DNA from: an uncultured Bacteroidales bacterium
Lineage (GTDB): Bacteria; Bacteroidota; Bacteroidia; Bacteroidales; Muribaculaceae
Assembly (NCBI GenBank): GCA_900539915.1
Contig: UQDU01000004.1
Span: 23,262-87,261 of the forward strand
Length of the DNA stretch: 64,000 nucleotides
Direction of reading: 5' to 3'
A program made the translations under genes and the position numbers. Positions 16,390-25,145 of this stretch are shown here, piece after piece. Each line of letters opens with the position of its first letter. Within the stretch, counting starts at the first letter, position 1. The notes beneath the pieces are model-generated. The model searched no databases and was not told the origin of the DNA. It saw nothing but the letters and a program-made list of their open reading frames with translations.

Positions 16390-17286
16390 ATGACAAAAAT
16401 CCGTGCAGCCGTAGTAGGTTACGGCAACATTGGACGCTTCGTGGTAGAATCCCTCCAGGAAGCCCCCGATTTTGAAATCGCAGGCATCGTGCGCCGTGAC
16501 CCGTCAAAGCGTCCCGCCGAACTCGGCGACCTGCCGGTCGTGGCCGACATCCGCGAACTCGGCAAGGTGGATGTAGCCATCCTCGCCACTCCTACACGCG
16601 AAGTCGAGAAACATGCTGTAGACATCCTCGCCCAGGGCATCAATACAGTAGACAGCTTCGACATCCACACCGACATAGTCAAACTGCGCGAGACCCTCGA
16701 CCGCGCCGCCAAAGCCCACGGTTCTGTGGCCATCATAGCCGCCGGATGGGATCCGGGCAGCGACTCGATAGTCCGCACTCTCATGCAGGCAGCCGCCCCC
16801 AACGGACTCACCTACACAAATTTCGGACCGGGCATGTCCATGGGACACACCGTCTGCGTCAAGTCTAAGCCCGGTGTCAAGGATGCGCTCTCCATGACCA
16901 TCCCCCTCGGCACAGGCATACATCGCCGCATGGTCTATGTGGAGCTTGAGGAAGGAGCCCAACTTGCCGATGTAGCCAAGGCCGTAAAGGAAGACCCTTA
17001 CTTCGCCAACGACGAGACCCACGTGATGGCAGTGCCCTCCGTCGATGCCGTCAAGGACATGGGTCATGGAGTGCATATGACCCGCAAAGGCGTATCAGGA
17101 CGCACACAAAACCAGCGGTTTGAGTTCAACATGTCAATCAACAACCCGGCCCTCACCGCCCAGATACTCGTAGGCGTGGCCCGCGCTTCCATGAAGCAGC
17201 GTCCCGGAGCCTACACTATGATTGAAGTTCCTGTCATAGATCTGCTGCCCGGTGACCGCGAAGAACTGATAGCGCACCTGGTGTAA
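16390..17286 (+). CDS. ddh: meso-Diaminopimelate D-dehydrogenase
   Basis: 298 residues. The NADP-binding start AAVVGYGNIGRFVVE is followed by the family segments DSFDIHTDI, AAGWDPGSDS (about 119-128), FGPGMSMGHTV and SGRTQNQRFEFNMSINNP. It makes meso-diaminopimelate from tetrahydrodipicolinate in one step, feeding lysine and peptidoglycan. This is the short route used by many Bacteroidetes. Stands alone between a repeat element and a terminator. Confidence 0.93.
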   Translation: MTKIRAAVVGYGNIGRFVVESLQEAPDFEIAGIVRRDPSKRPAELGDLPVVADIRELGKVDVAILATPTREVEKHAVDILAQGINTVDSFDIHTDIVKLRETLDRAAKAHGSVAIIAAGWDPGSDSIVRTLMQAAAPNGLTYTNFGPGMSMGHTVCVKSKPGVKDALSMTIPLGTGIHRRMVYVELEEGAQLADVAKAVKEDPYFANDETHVMAVPSVDAVKDMGHGVHMTRKGVSGRTQNQRFEFNMSINNPALTAQILVGVARASMKQRPGAYTMIEVPVIDLLPGDREELIAHLV

Positions 17287-17310
17287 ATCATACATCCACC
17301 CATAAAACGT

Positions 17311-17349
17311 AGGGGGGACAGACGGTTTTTTCACGTCTGTCCCCCTTTT
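17311..17349 (+). terminator. Terminator of ddh
   Basis: GGGGGACAGACG pairs with CGTCTGTCCCCC, with a GTTTTTTCA loop and TTTT after the stem. Confidence 0.85.
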
Positions 17350-17450
17350 GTACACCCGTGACAGGGCATTTATTGCGACGGTTATCAATAACTTTGGGAC
17401 ATCACATAGCACATTGATTACATAACCATTATTCAACCCCTCCAAAATCA

Positions 17451-18416
17451 TTGTCCCCATCTTGTCCCATACATATCCTGCTGTGCACCGACTCACGGTA
17501 TGCCCCTCACTGTGGGGTGACAGCTACCTCCGCACTTGAGAATGCAGGGGGACTGCCTGTAGAAATACACATATTCACCGACTCGCTGACTGCGGAAGAT
17601 ACCCTCCGCTTCAAGTCATTGGAGCGGAAGTATGATTGCCACATAAATATAAAGGTGATTTCGGGGCAATGCGTTGACAGGCTACCAAAGAATATAAAGC
17701 GATGGCCTCCGTCCTCGTTCATGCGGCTTCTTGCTGCCGAACTCCTCCCTGCTGACATACACCGGGTAATATATCTCAACTGCGACACAGCCGTTGACAC
17801 TCCCCTCCAACCGCTATGGCAGACGCAACTCGGCAGAAACATGTGTGCAGTGGTGCCCGACGGACCCGACGACATCCCCAACAAGCTCTACAAAGCCACA
17901 CTTGACATCAGTTCAACATATTTCAATTCAGGAGTCATGGTGCTGGACCTTGACTTGTTGCGCGAAAACGGCATATTCACCCAAGCTCTGAATATGCTGA
18001 AAACCTCAGGCGATGCCTTCAAATGCCCAGACCAAGACGTGCTCAATCTGCTTATAGACGGCAAAGCTCTCTACCTGCCCATACACTATAATATCCAGTC
18101 ATCACATCTGCTGCAAAACAGGCCTCCCCTCCCGATATCAGACGAGCATACCGTCAGAAACATTCTGAGGCGAAGAAGCCCCTTGATCATCCACTACACG
18201 AGCGAATTTAAGCCATGGGCATGCAATATCAACCACTGGCATCCATTACGCTCCGTATGGCACCGCTACCGCCGTAAATCGCCATGGCATGACAGGTCTC
18301 CGCTGTCATGGCGCACCAGATTTGCCATATGGCGGCTGTCGGCAGCATACCGGCTACTGCAACCGGGCCGTTTGCGTGCATATGGAAGTGATTTTTTTGC
18401 TAAGAAATGCTTTTAA
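17451..18416 (+). CDS. Glycosyltransferase family 8 protein, variant DXD
   Basis: 321 residues. The GT8 fold is visible: IHILLCTDSRYAPHCGV at the start, the metal site region HRVIYLNCDTAV (about 104-115), and STYFNSGVMVLDLDLL. The usual DxD is NxD here (Asn-Cys-Asp), which may weaken Mn and UDP-sugar binding. The C-terminus holds PLIIHYTSEFKPW and a basic tail. No in-frame ATG is available before the conserved start; the frame opens with TTG at 17451. A -7 box (TAACTTTG, 17389-17396) precedes it. First of three GT8 paralogues in a row, probably LPS, capsule or glycan chain assembly in the cytoplasm. Confidence 0.85.
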   Translation: MSPSCPIHILLCTDSRYAPHCGVTATSALENAGGLPVEIHIFTDSLTAEDTLRFKSLERKYDCHINIKVISGQCVDRLPKNIKRWPPSSFMRLLAAELLPADIHRVIYLNCDTAVDTPLQPLWQTQLGRNMCAVVPDGPDDIPNKLYKATLDISSTYFNSGVMVLDLDLLRENGIFTQALNMLKTSGDAFKCPDQDVLNLLIDGKALYLPIHYNIQSSHLLQNRPPLPISDEHTVRNILRRRSPLIIHYTSEFKPWACNINHWHPLRSVWHRYRRKSPWHDRSPLSWRTRFAIWRLSAAYRLLQPGRLRAYGSDFFAKKCF

Positions 18417-18521
18417 ACATATACTCTTCTTGCTATTTGACATGTATAATATGCTAACTTTACACCTCAAACCACACAATGCTCCGCCTCATAGTCGAGA
18501 ATCACATCTTTTCCAGCCATC

Positions 18522-19580
18522 ATGCAGTCAGCCGATGGCAGCTCACAACTCCACATTAGAACTAACACATTGAGCACCAGTTGTTTACCCCCACCCCATA
18601 TCAGTTCAATCCATATTCTATGCTCCACTGATACGAATTACGCCGCATATTGCGGCGTGATGCTGACATCGGTGCTGGAGAGCAATCCCCGTAACAGATT
18701 TGTAATCCATATACTGACCGACGGACTCAGCGATGCAGACACGCTCCGCTTCCACCAGTTGTCGGCCAGATACGGATGTATCATTGACATCCATACCCTA
18801 ACGCCCCAACATCTGTCGGGACTGCCGGAAAGGATAGGCAAATGGCCACGCTCGATATGCTTCCGCTTATTTGCCCCCGACCTACTTTCGGAGGAAATCA
18901 GCCGCTTAATCTACCTTGACTGCGATGTCATCGTCAACACAGACCTCCGTCCGCTGTGGGAAACCGATATGGACGGATATACCTGCGCTGCCGTAAACGA
19001 TGCAGACCGTTGCACAGACAGCGCACTCACAGGGATACTGTCTCCGCTCAAGAGTCTGCCTCACAGCCACCGTTATTTCAACTCCGGTGTTATGGTCATG
19101 GATCTTCAGGAGATGCGACGCAGCCGTATCCAACGTTCTATGCTCCGGCTAATATTGGACTATGGCGCCATGCTCCCCTATCCTGATCAGGACTCCCTTA
19201 ACATTGTGCTCTCGGGCAGATGGAAACGTCTGCCATGCTACTGGAATCTGATGCCCGGTGCCTTAGTCCGCAGCATATACCCCACTCTGGACGAGGACGA
19301 ACAGCGGACCGTCAAAGAGCTAACCTCAGGCTCGCCACGCGGCATAATACACTATTACGGGCCGTATCATCCCTGGGACGAGACGACACTTATATTCCAT
19401 CCGATGGAATATCTATGGGAATCGTGCCGGCGCATATCTCCGTGGCGTAATGCCATATGCCGACGACACTCCACCTCTGTCCTCACACGCTTACACCGCC
19501 AGAGGCTGCGTCTATGCTGGAGACACAGAATCCCCACGGTCTACGATCTTACGTGGATAGACATACCTAAACGCTCTTGA
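18522..19580 (+). CDS. Glycosyltransferase family 8 protein
   Basis: 352 residues. The catalytic domain starts at SIHILCSTDTNYAAYCGVML (about 28-47), so the first 27 residues are an extension and the true start may be later. DxD is intact in RLIYLDCDVIVNTD; RYFNSGVMVMDLQ and PYPDQDSLNIVL are the other GT8 marks, and GIIHYYGPYHPWD is near the C-terminus. Retaining sugar transfer from a UDP-sugar is expected. About 105 bp after GT8 copy 1 and overlapping nothing; part of the same cluster. Confidence 0.87.
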   Translation: MQSADGSSQLHIRTNTLSTSCLPPPHISSIHILCSTDTNYAAYCGVMLTSVLESNPRNRFVIHILTDGLSDADTLRFHQLSARYGCIIDIHTLTPQHLSGLPERIGKWPRSICFRLFAPDLLSEEISRLIYLDCDVIVNTDLRPLWETDMDGYTCAAVNDADRCTDSALTGILSPLKSLPHSHRYFNSGVMVMDLQEMRRSRIQRSMLRLILDYGAMLPYPDQDSLNIVLSGRWKRLPCYWNLMPGALVRSIYPTLDEDEQRTVKELTSGSPRGIIHYYGPYHPWDETTLIFHPMEYLWESCRRISPWRNAICRRHSTSVLTRLHRQRLRLCWRHRIPTVYDLTWIDIPKRS

Positions 19581-19606
19581 TTTCTTCCCGCTCTCTGCCT
19601 ACAACC

Positions 19607-20581
19607 ATGAAAACCGACACTCCGGCATCACACATACATATACTCTGCTGCACTGACAGCAATTATCTCCCTTACACAGGGGTAATGCTTACCTCACTGC
19701 TCTCCAATAACCGCCGCCACGACATAGACATATATGTGGCGACCACCGACAACAACAACGAAAACCACCGACGTCTGAACATATTGGCCGACATATTTTC
19801 ATGCAGGATACATATCATACATATAAATCAAGCCGAAATTGACGCATTGCCCGATGCTAAGGACAGCTGGCCCAAAGAAGCATATCTGCGTCTGACCTGT
19901 CTTGACCGACTGCCCACAAACGTCACCAAAGTGCTCTATCTCGATGGCGACATCATAGTCAACACCGACATCGGTCCCCTGTGGGAGACTCCCATGAAGG
20001 GCAAAGCTGTTGCCGCCGCACCCGACATCAACAACTACATCACAGACTATCGACACCGCCTGAACATCAGCTCTCAATATTTCAATTCGGGTGTGATGCT
20101 GATGGATATAGTGCAGTGCCGACGTATCGCCATGAGTCGCCGCTGCATCCACCTGATATCCACCCTCACGCTTGAGTATCCGGATCAGGACGCCCTTAAC
20201 ATCGTGCTGGAGGGGCAAGTAGCCTATGTATCCCAAAAATGGAACCTCGTAGACGGTTATCTGCTGACACGCAATCAGGGGCGTCTGCCATCAAAAATCA
20301 AGAAATTGATACATGCCGCTGCAACCACCCGAAGGAGTGCCATCATTCACTACACGGGGATTTACAAACCTTGGCGCGTCGGAACATACATGTTTCACCC
20401 CATGTATGCCATATGGCACAAATTTTACCGCCGGTCACCGTGGCACAATCTCGACATACTCCGGCATATACCGGCCAATATTTTAAAACGCATCACAATA
20501 ACACGGCTGAAAACACTCCACATATTCGGTCTACGCAGCTCCTACAACGACACCTGGACACTCATCTCACGCAAATCATGA
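19607..20581 (+). CDS. Glycosyltransferase family 8 protein
   Basis: About 324 residues from the ATG at 19607 (MKTDTPASHIHILCCTDSNY). A TTG at 19577 would overlap the previous gene and adds only a poor leader, so I prefer the ATG. DxD intact in VLYLDGDIIVNTD; YFNSGVMLMDI and EYPDQDALNIVLEG follow. C-terminus: SAIIHYTGIYKPWRVG and a basic tail. The stop overlaps the next start (ATGA at 20578-20581), so translation of the two is coupled. Confidence 0.88.
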   Translation: MKTDTPASHIHILCCTDSNYLPYTGVMLTSLLSNNRRHDIDIYVATTDNNNENHRRLNILADIFSCRIHIIHINQAEIDALPDAKDSWPKEAYLRLTCLDRLPTNVTKVLYLDGDIIVNTDIGPLWETPMKGKAVAAAPDINNYITDYRHRLNISSQYFNSGVMLMDIVQCRRIAMSRRCIHLISTLTLEYPDQDALNIVLEGQVAYVSQKWNLVDGYLLTRNQGRLPSKIKKLIHAAATTRRSAIIHYTGIYKPWRVGTYMFHPMYAIWHKFYRRSPWHNLDILRHIPANILKRITITRLKTLHIFGLRSSYNDTWTLISRKS

Positions 20582-21576
20582 AAAGCCACAGCCCCAGCAC
20601 CCAGGAAACAGATACGAGACTGCCACTTGTAAGCATAGTCATAATCACCTACAACTCCGCACGTTTCGTCAAGGACACTCTTGAAAGTGTCGGCAACCAG
20701 ACTTATCTCGGCCCTATGGAACTCATAGTCAGCGATGACTGCAGCAGTGATGACACCTTAGAAGTATGCCGCAGCTGGATAGCGGTACACGCCGACAGAT
20801 TTACAAGGGCATCCGTAATCCGCACTCCACGAAATACGGGCATATGCGGCAACTATAATTTCGCACTCAGACATATCAACGGCGAGTGGATAAAATATAT
20901 TGCCGGCGATGACATGCTGATGCCGCGGAGCATAGAACGCTTCGTGGCGATAGCATCAGTATCCCCCGACCGCTTCTATATATCCGGGATAGACAGATTT
21001 CAGGGCGCACAAGGTCCATGGTATCCCATGGGCACTTACTTAGACTGTCGGAGCGCGGACCAGCAGACCTACAACCTGGCTATGCACGCCGGAGGCGGCA
21101 TAGTTTCGGGACCTGCATTTTTCATCCATGCCGGGCTCCTAAAAGAACTTGGAGGGATGGATATGCAATACCCTATGCTTGAAGACTTCCCTTTTGCTTT
21201 CAGATGTGCCTTTACAGGCCATCACATCACCATCATCAGAGAGTCACTGGTAAGATACCGCGTATATGGAGAAAGCGTGTCAAATTCCGGCGACAAGTTC
21301 AATACCATGTATCACAGAGCCATATATCAGGCACGCAAGGATATAGCCTTACGCCAACGGCGGTATCTATGGTGGTGGCACAACTCGGTAATGAAACTGC
21401 TGTCACGCCCGGATGAATGCCGCGGATTCATGCGCTCCATAACCGAGTGCTTGCTCAAATGCACTGACGTCTATGCTTGGGCTGTCAAAGTGCAGAGCCT
21501 TGTCAGTTCCAGCCTCCCCCGAGAGCTTTGTAGAGCTGTATCATGGCGAGGTATTCGTCACGTATGGCATCGCTAA
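20578..21576 (+). CDS. Glycosyltransferase family 2 protein
   Basis: 332 residues from the ATG inside the ATGA overlap. GT-A fold: VSIVIITYNSARFVKDTLES (about 18-37), LIVSDDCSSDDT, NTGICGNYNFALRHINGEWIKYIAGDD (DxD-like GDD), and LEDFPFAFRCAFTG with the catalytic-base-like ED. An inverting transferase, likely acting on the same glycan as the three GT8 enzymes. Its last 74 bases overlap the 3' end of the opposite-strand outer membrane factor gene. Confidence 0.88.
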   Translation: MKSHSPSTQETDTRLPLVSIVIITYNSARFVKDTLESVGNQTYLGPMELIVSDDCSSDDTLEVCRSWIAVHADRFTRASVIRTPRNTGICGNYNFALRHINGEWIKYIAGDDMLMPRSIERFVAIASVSPDRFYISGIDRFQGAQGPWYPMGTYLDCRSADQQTYNLAMHAGGGIVSGPAFFIHAGLLKELGGMDMQYPMLEDFPFAFRCAFTGHHITIIRESLVRYRVYGESVSNSGDKFNTMYHRAIYQARKDIALRQRRYLWWWHNSVMKLLSRPDECRGFMRSITECLLKCTDVYAWAVKVQSLVSSSLPRELCRAVSWRGIRHVWHR

Positions 21577-22900
21577 GCCCGATTTCCGCGTCAAACAACC
21601 TGCGCTGGGCATCCAGGACATCGAGGTAGCTGAGCGTGCCGGCATGGTACTGCATGACGGCGAGTCTCAGATACTGCCCGGCCGCCTCCATAAACTGCTT
21701 TTTCGAATCAGCCGAGGCATGTGACTGCTGATAGTTGATAGAGGCATCCCTGACCTCGCCGAATGCACGGAGCAAGTCCTGTTCATACTGTATGCGTGAT
21801 TGCTCATAACGCGCCACCGCAGCCTTGTGCATGCGCTTCTTGCGTCCGAAATCCAGCACCGACCCTCCTACGGCACCGATAGGATAATAATATGCTGATT
21901 TGAAGAGGTCAGGGAAACGCGAGTTCCAGAAACCGGCCGTAAAATCAAGCCTTATAGAGGGGAAACGGTCAGCATATGCCACACCTACCGCCTGTGCTGA
22001 CGCCTGTAACCTCTGCTCAGACGCCCTGAGGTCAGGACGCCGCTGAAGGAGTTCGGAAGGCACTCCGAGAGGAAGACTCGGAGGCAGCACATCGCCCAGG
22101 TCAATCTTGTGGCGGATATAGTCAGACGACGGGTACTCGCCGGTCAATACCGACAGTGCCGTGCGCAATATCTCGGCCTGACGGCTCAGCTCGGGTATCA
22201 GCGACTGCGTGGAAAGATATTCCGTACGGGTCTGCAAATACACCAGTTCGCTTGTCAGACCGGCCTCAAAACGCAGACGCGCCTTATTCATGGATTCCTC
22301 GCGAGTAATCAGTGTCCGCCGTGTGATGTCTATCGTGGCTTCCTGAGCCAGGAGGCGGTAATAGGCCGAAGCAACCTCCGCAATCACTGTCATGCGCATA
22401 GCGTGCTGGTCATCCAGAGTAGCCTGAAAATCAGCCGCAGCCTGACGTCGGGCATAGTTGAGCTTGCCCATCAGGTTGTACTCCCACCCTATATGCACTT
22501 TGATGCCAAGCTGCGGGTCAGGCGAATAGTTGCCGTCAGGCAAAGATCCGTCATGGTACCACTTGGTCTCGCGTTCGCCTCTAACAGTGGCATCCACCGT
22601 AGGATAATAATCAGCTTTCGCGATACCGTATAGCTCCCTGACCTCCTCCACACGTGCGGCAGCTTTGAGTATGTCATGGTTATGAGCGAGGGCCTTGTCA
22701 ATAAGACCGCAGAGAGTCTGGTCGTCAAATACACGTCTCCAGTCATTTTCAGCATAGCTTACTGAGGCCGGAGCCTCTCCGACGTCATATGACTCGGGCA
22801 TAGAGGTGTCAGGCTGCTCCAAGTTCCTGAGCGGATGGCAGCCACACAATGCCAAGGCTGCAACAGCCAGGGCTATGACATATGAATACCGCTTTCCCAT
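21503..22900 (-). CDS. TolC-family outer membrane efflux lipoprotein (NodT/OprM type)
   Basis: 465 residues. Lipoprotein signal with ALCGC lipobox, then two outer membrane factor repeats. Family segments: PTVDATVRGERE, TAEVASAYYRLLAQE-like (IAEVASAYYRL), LQRRPDLRASEQRL (about 275-289), and YHAGTLSYLDVLDAQRRLFDAE near the end. It forms the outer membrane exit duct. Its start shares one base (22900) with the adaptor stop. No RND pump gene lies in the operon. Confidence 0.92.
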   Translation of the reverse strand: MGKRYSYVIALAVAALALCGCHPLRNLEQPDTSMPESYDVGEAPASVSYAENDWRRVFDDQTLCGLIDKALAHNHDILKAAARVEEVRELYGIAKADYYPTVDATVRGERETKWYHDGSLPDGNYSPDPQLGIKVHIGWEYNLMGKLNYARRQAAADFQATLDDQHAMRMTVIAEVASAYYRLLAQEATIDITRRTLITREESMNKARLRFEAGLTSELVYLQTRTEYLSTQSLIPELSRQAEILRTALSVLTGEYPSSDYIRHKIDLGDVLPPSLPLGVPSELLQRRPDLRASEQRLQASAQAVGVAYADRFPSIRLDFTAGFWNSRFPDLFKSAYYYPIGAVGGSVLDFGRKKRMHKAAVARYEQSRIQYEQDLLRAFGEVRDASINYQQSHASADSKKQFMEAAGQYLRLAVMQYHAGTLSYLDVLDAQRRLFDAEIGLSDAIRDEYLAMIQLYKALGGGWN

Positions 22901-24033
22901 CAGTGCTTGAGTGTCTTGTACTTGCTACCCTTTTCTACCGCATCCACAGAGCTGACAGCGATGTAATCTCCGGCTTGCAATCCCGAGGTCACAAGCACCG
23001 AATCCCCGATGGCAGTGCCTATTTTCACCTCCCGGCGGCTGAGTTTTCCGTCGGAATCCGATACATAGACATAAGTTTTGGCCGCATCCTCCACGAGAGC
23101 CGCATTGGGCACTGCAAGACGCGAGTGTGTGTGACCACAAGTTACTTCCACATCAGTGTGAGTGCCCGGCATCAGCACATGCGGCATATTCGGGACGATG
23201 GCACGGATACATATAGTGCCATTCTCGGCATCGGCCCGGTGGGCGGCGAAATCCACGCACCCATGCTGCGGATGCACACACCCGTCAGTGTTGGTTACCG
23301 TGACGAAATAATCGGTCTCATGCTCGGGGTTGGTGCAATGGGCATCAAAGCATACGCCGGTCATGCGGCTGCGCTGGTATTCCTTGGCCGAAAGGCTGAA
23401 TTCCACATTGACGGTGTCCACATTGATGATAGATGACAACTCTCCGCTACCCGGGCTTACGTAACTGCCGACATCGACATTGCTCCGGGCGATAAAACCC
23501 GAAATCGGTGCGCGTACGATGGTGTTGCTGAGATTCAGACGCGCCAGCTCAAGCTCGGCCTGGGCAGCCTGGACTTCAGCTGTGGCATTTTCGTAAAGGT
23601 TCTCAGCGTTGTCAAGGTCAAGCTGAGAGGCAGCATTAGCCTCAAACAGCGGACGAATACGCGCCAGGTCGCGCTCAGCCTTGCGCTGGTTGGCCTTAGC
23701 CTTTGACAGGCTTGCAGCTGCTTTGTTGACCAGAGCCTGATAAACCGTAGGGTCTATCTGAAACAAAGGTTGTCCGCGCTTCACCTCCGCTCCTTCGACA
23801 AAAAACATCTTCTGGAGGACACCCTCGGCACGCGAGCTTACGCTTACGGTGCGATGCGGCATAATCACGCCGTCATATTCCCCAAGGTCCTGCGTGCTGA
23901 CAGGCTTGACCTCTTCAAGCATCACGGTATGCAAAGCAGAGTCACCGGCGGTGTTATTACAAGAAACCAGACATAGGCTGACTACAGCGGCACAGAGGGC
24001 CGACATGGTCACTTTGGAAATATTTTGTGCCAT
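22900..24033 (-). CDS. RND-type periplasmic adaptor (membrane fusion) lipoprotein, Cys/His-rich
   Basis: 377 residues. Lipobox LVSC, then beta-barrel and lipoyl halves around a coiled-coil hairpin (about 90-165: LSKAKANQRKAERDLARI, AAQAELELARLNLSNT), and IVRAPISGFIARSNVDVGSYV. Unusual for the family, the stretch about 225-295 is rich in Cys and His (CFDAHC, GCVHPQHGC, TICIR, VTCGHTHS), which might bind metal or form disulfides. The start overlaps the upstream gene by 25 bp; an alternative Met at 24006 would avoid this but would lose the basic n-region. Confidence 0.9.
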   Translation of the reverse strand: MAQNISKVTMSALCAAVVSLCLVSCNNTAGDSALHTVMLEEVKPVSTQDLGEYDGVIMPHRTVSVSSRAEGVLQKMFFVEGAEVKRGQPLFQIDPTVYQALVNKAAASLSKAKANQRKAERDLARIRPLFEANAASQLDLDNAENLYENATAEVQAAQAELELARLNLSNTIVRAPISGFIARSNVDVGSYVSPGSGELSSIINVDTVNVEFSLSAKEYQRSRMTGVCFDAHCTNPEHETDYFVTVTNTDGCVHPQHGCVDFAAHRADAENGTICIRAIVPNMPHVLMPGTHTDVEVTCGHTHSRLAVPNAALVEDAAKTYVYVSDSDGKLSRREVKIGTAIGDSVLVTSGLQAGDYIAVSSVDAVEKGSKYKTLKH

Positions 24034-25043
24034 ATGGAGAGAATGTCTAATCGATTGGTCTTTACATTAAGCAGAATCTCCACAATGCGCCGGTGGTCCT
24101 CATCGGCATGTAATTTGGTGGCTTTGTGGAGCATGGTATTTAGAAGATGGACACCCTTGTCACGTGTAGCCTTGGCTGCTACGAGTGCCTCTCCGAGGTC
24201 TATTGACAAGTTAAGTCCGCGCAATGTCAGCTCAGGCTCTATCTTGGTGAGGAACTTCAGCGCACGGGTGAAATATGCCACAGCCTCGCGCTGACGGCCC
24301 ATCTGCATCAGAGTGCGTCCCTGGGTGGCCAGTGAGTCAATCAGGCTGTCGGTGGCAAGAGTGATGGCTCGGTCATCACCGGCCTCGACCTTAAGTTGCT
24401 CCATATAGGTCATGGTGGCTACCTGACAGTGGGCCAGCATATTGGCTTGCTTGACACGCGAACGGTAGATACCGCCGGCCGCATCTATGGCAGCCAAGTG
24501 TGCCGGGCCGTAACGTTCGGGGTCATCCTTGGCAAGGCGTTCAAACAGCGATGCACATTTTTCTATCTCTCGCTCGGCAGCCTTGAGTTCGCCTCGCGAG
24601 GAATGCACCTGAGCCAGATCGTAGAGCAGCGATCCGAGTATGCTGAGAAAGACGGCATCCTTGCGCTTGGGCTCGCGCATCATCACATTGAGAGCCGCTG
24701 CGCCGCAAACGAGAGCCTCCTCCGACTGCCCTTCACGTGAATGCAGGGCCGTCAATACAGACAGACCCATGGCGTGCAAGTCAGACATCTGCCGGCCTTC
24801 GTCACCGGTCTCGGCAATATACTCGCAAAGCTCCTGACAGAGGAGCACAGCGTTCTGAGCCTCCTCCTTGTCAGCCATGCGCATGGCGCGCATCCTCAGA
24901 TAGTCATACGCCACCACGCCATCAGCAGCCAACAACTGGCTGACAAGCTCAGGGAGTCCGCCCGAGCGGCGCCGTAAAGCTATCAATGCTCCTACAGGAG
25001 CAGCCATGGTCATGAAGCGGGTATCTAAAGAAGTGACGTTCAT
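24009..25043 (-). CDS. Helical-repeat (TPR-like) protein of unknown function
   Basis: 344 residues, all-helical by eye with several 34-residue-like repeats: QNAVLLCQELCEYIAETGD, LGSLLYDLAQVHSSRGELKAAEREIEKC, and ATQGRTLMQMGRQREAVAYFTRALKFL. No signal peptide and no catalytic motif. Its 3' end overlaps the adaptor gene start by 25 bp, so it is the first gene of the efflux operon by position. Whether it has a role in efflux is unknown. A scaffold or sensor role is a guess from the fold alone. Confidence 0.7.
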   Translation of the reverse strand: MNVTSLDTRFMTMAAPVGALIALRRRSGGLPELVSQLLAADGVVAYDYLRMRAMRMADKEEAQNAVLLCQELCEYIAETGDEGRQMSDLHAMGLSVLTALHSREGQSEEALVCGAAALNVMMREPKRKDAVFLSILGSLLYDLAQVHSSRGELKAAEREIEKCASLFERLAKDDPERYGPAHLAAIDAAGGIYRSRVKQANMLAHCQVATMTYMEQLKVEAGDDRAITLATDSLIDSLATQGRTLMQMGRQREAVAYFTRALKFLTKIEPELTLRGLNLSIDLGEALVAAKATRDKGVHLLNTMLHKATKLHADEDHRRIVEILLNVKTNRLDILSIWHKIFPK

Positions 25044-25145
25044 TGAGACGAAATATATGACTATTAATTATTGGTAGCGTACGGTTGTGAATGCCCTGAT
25101 GGCGTAATGGCACGTCCCTACAACTATGGGTGCAGCCCTTAAGGA

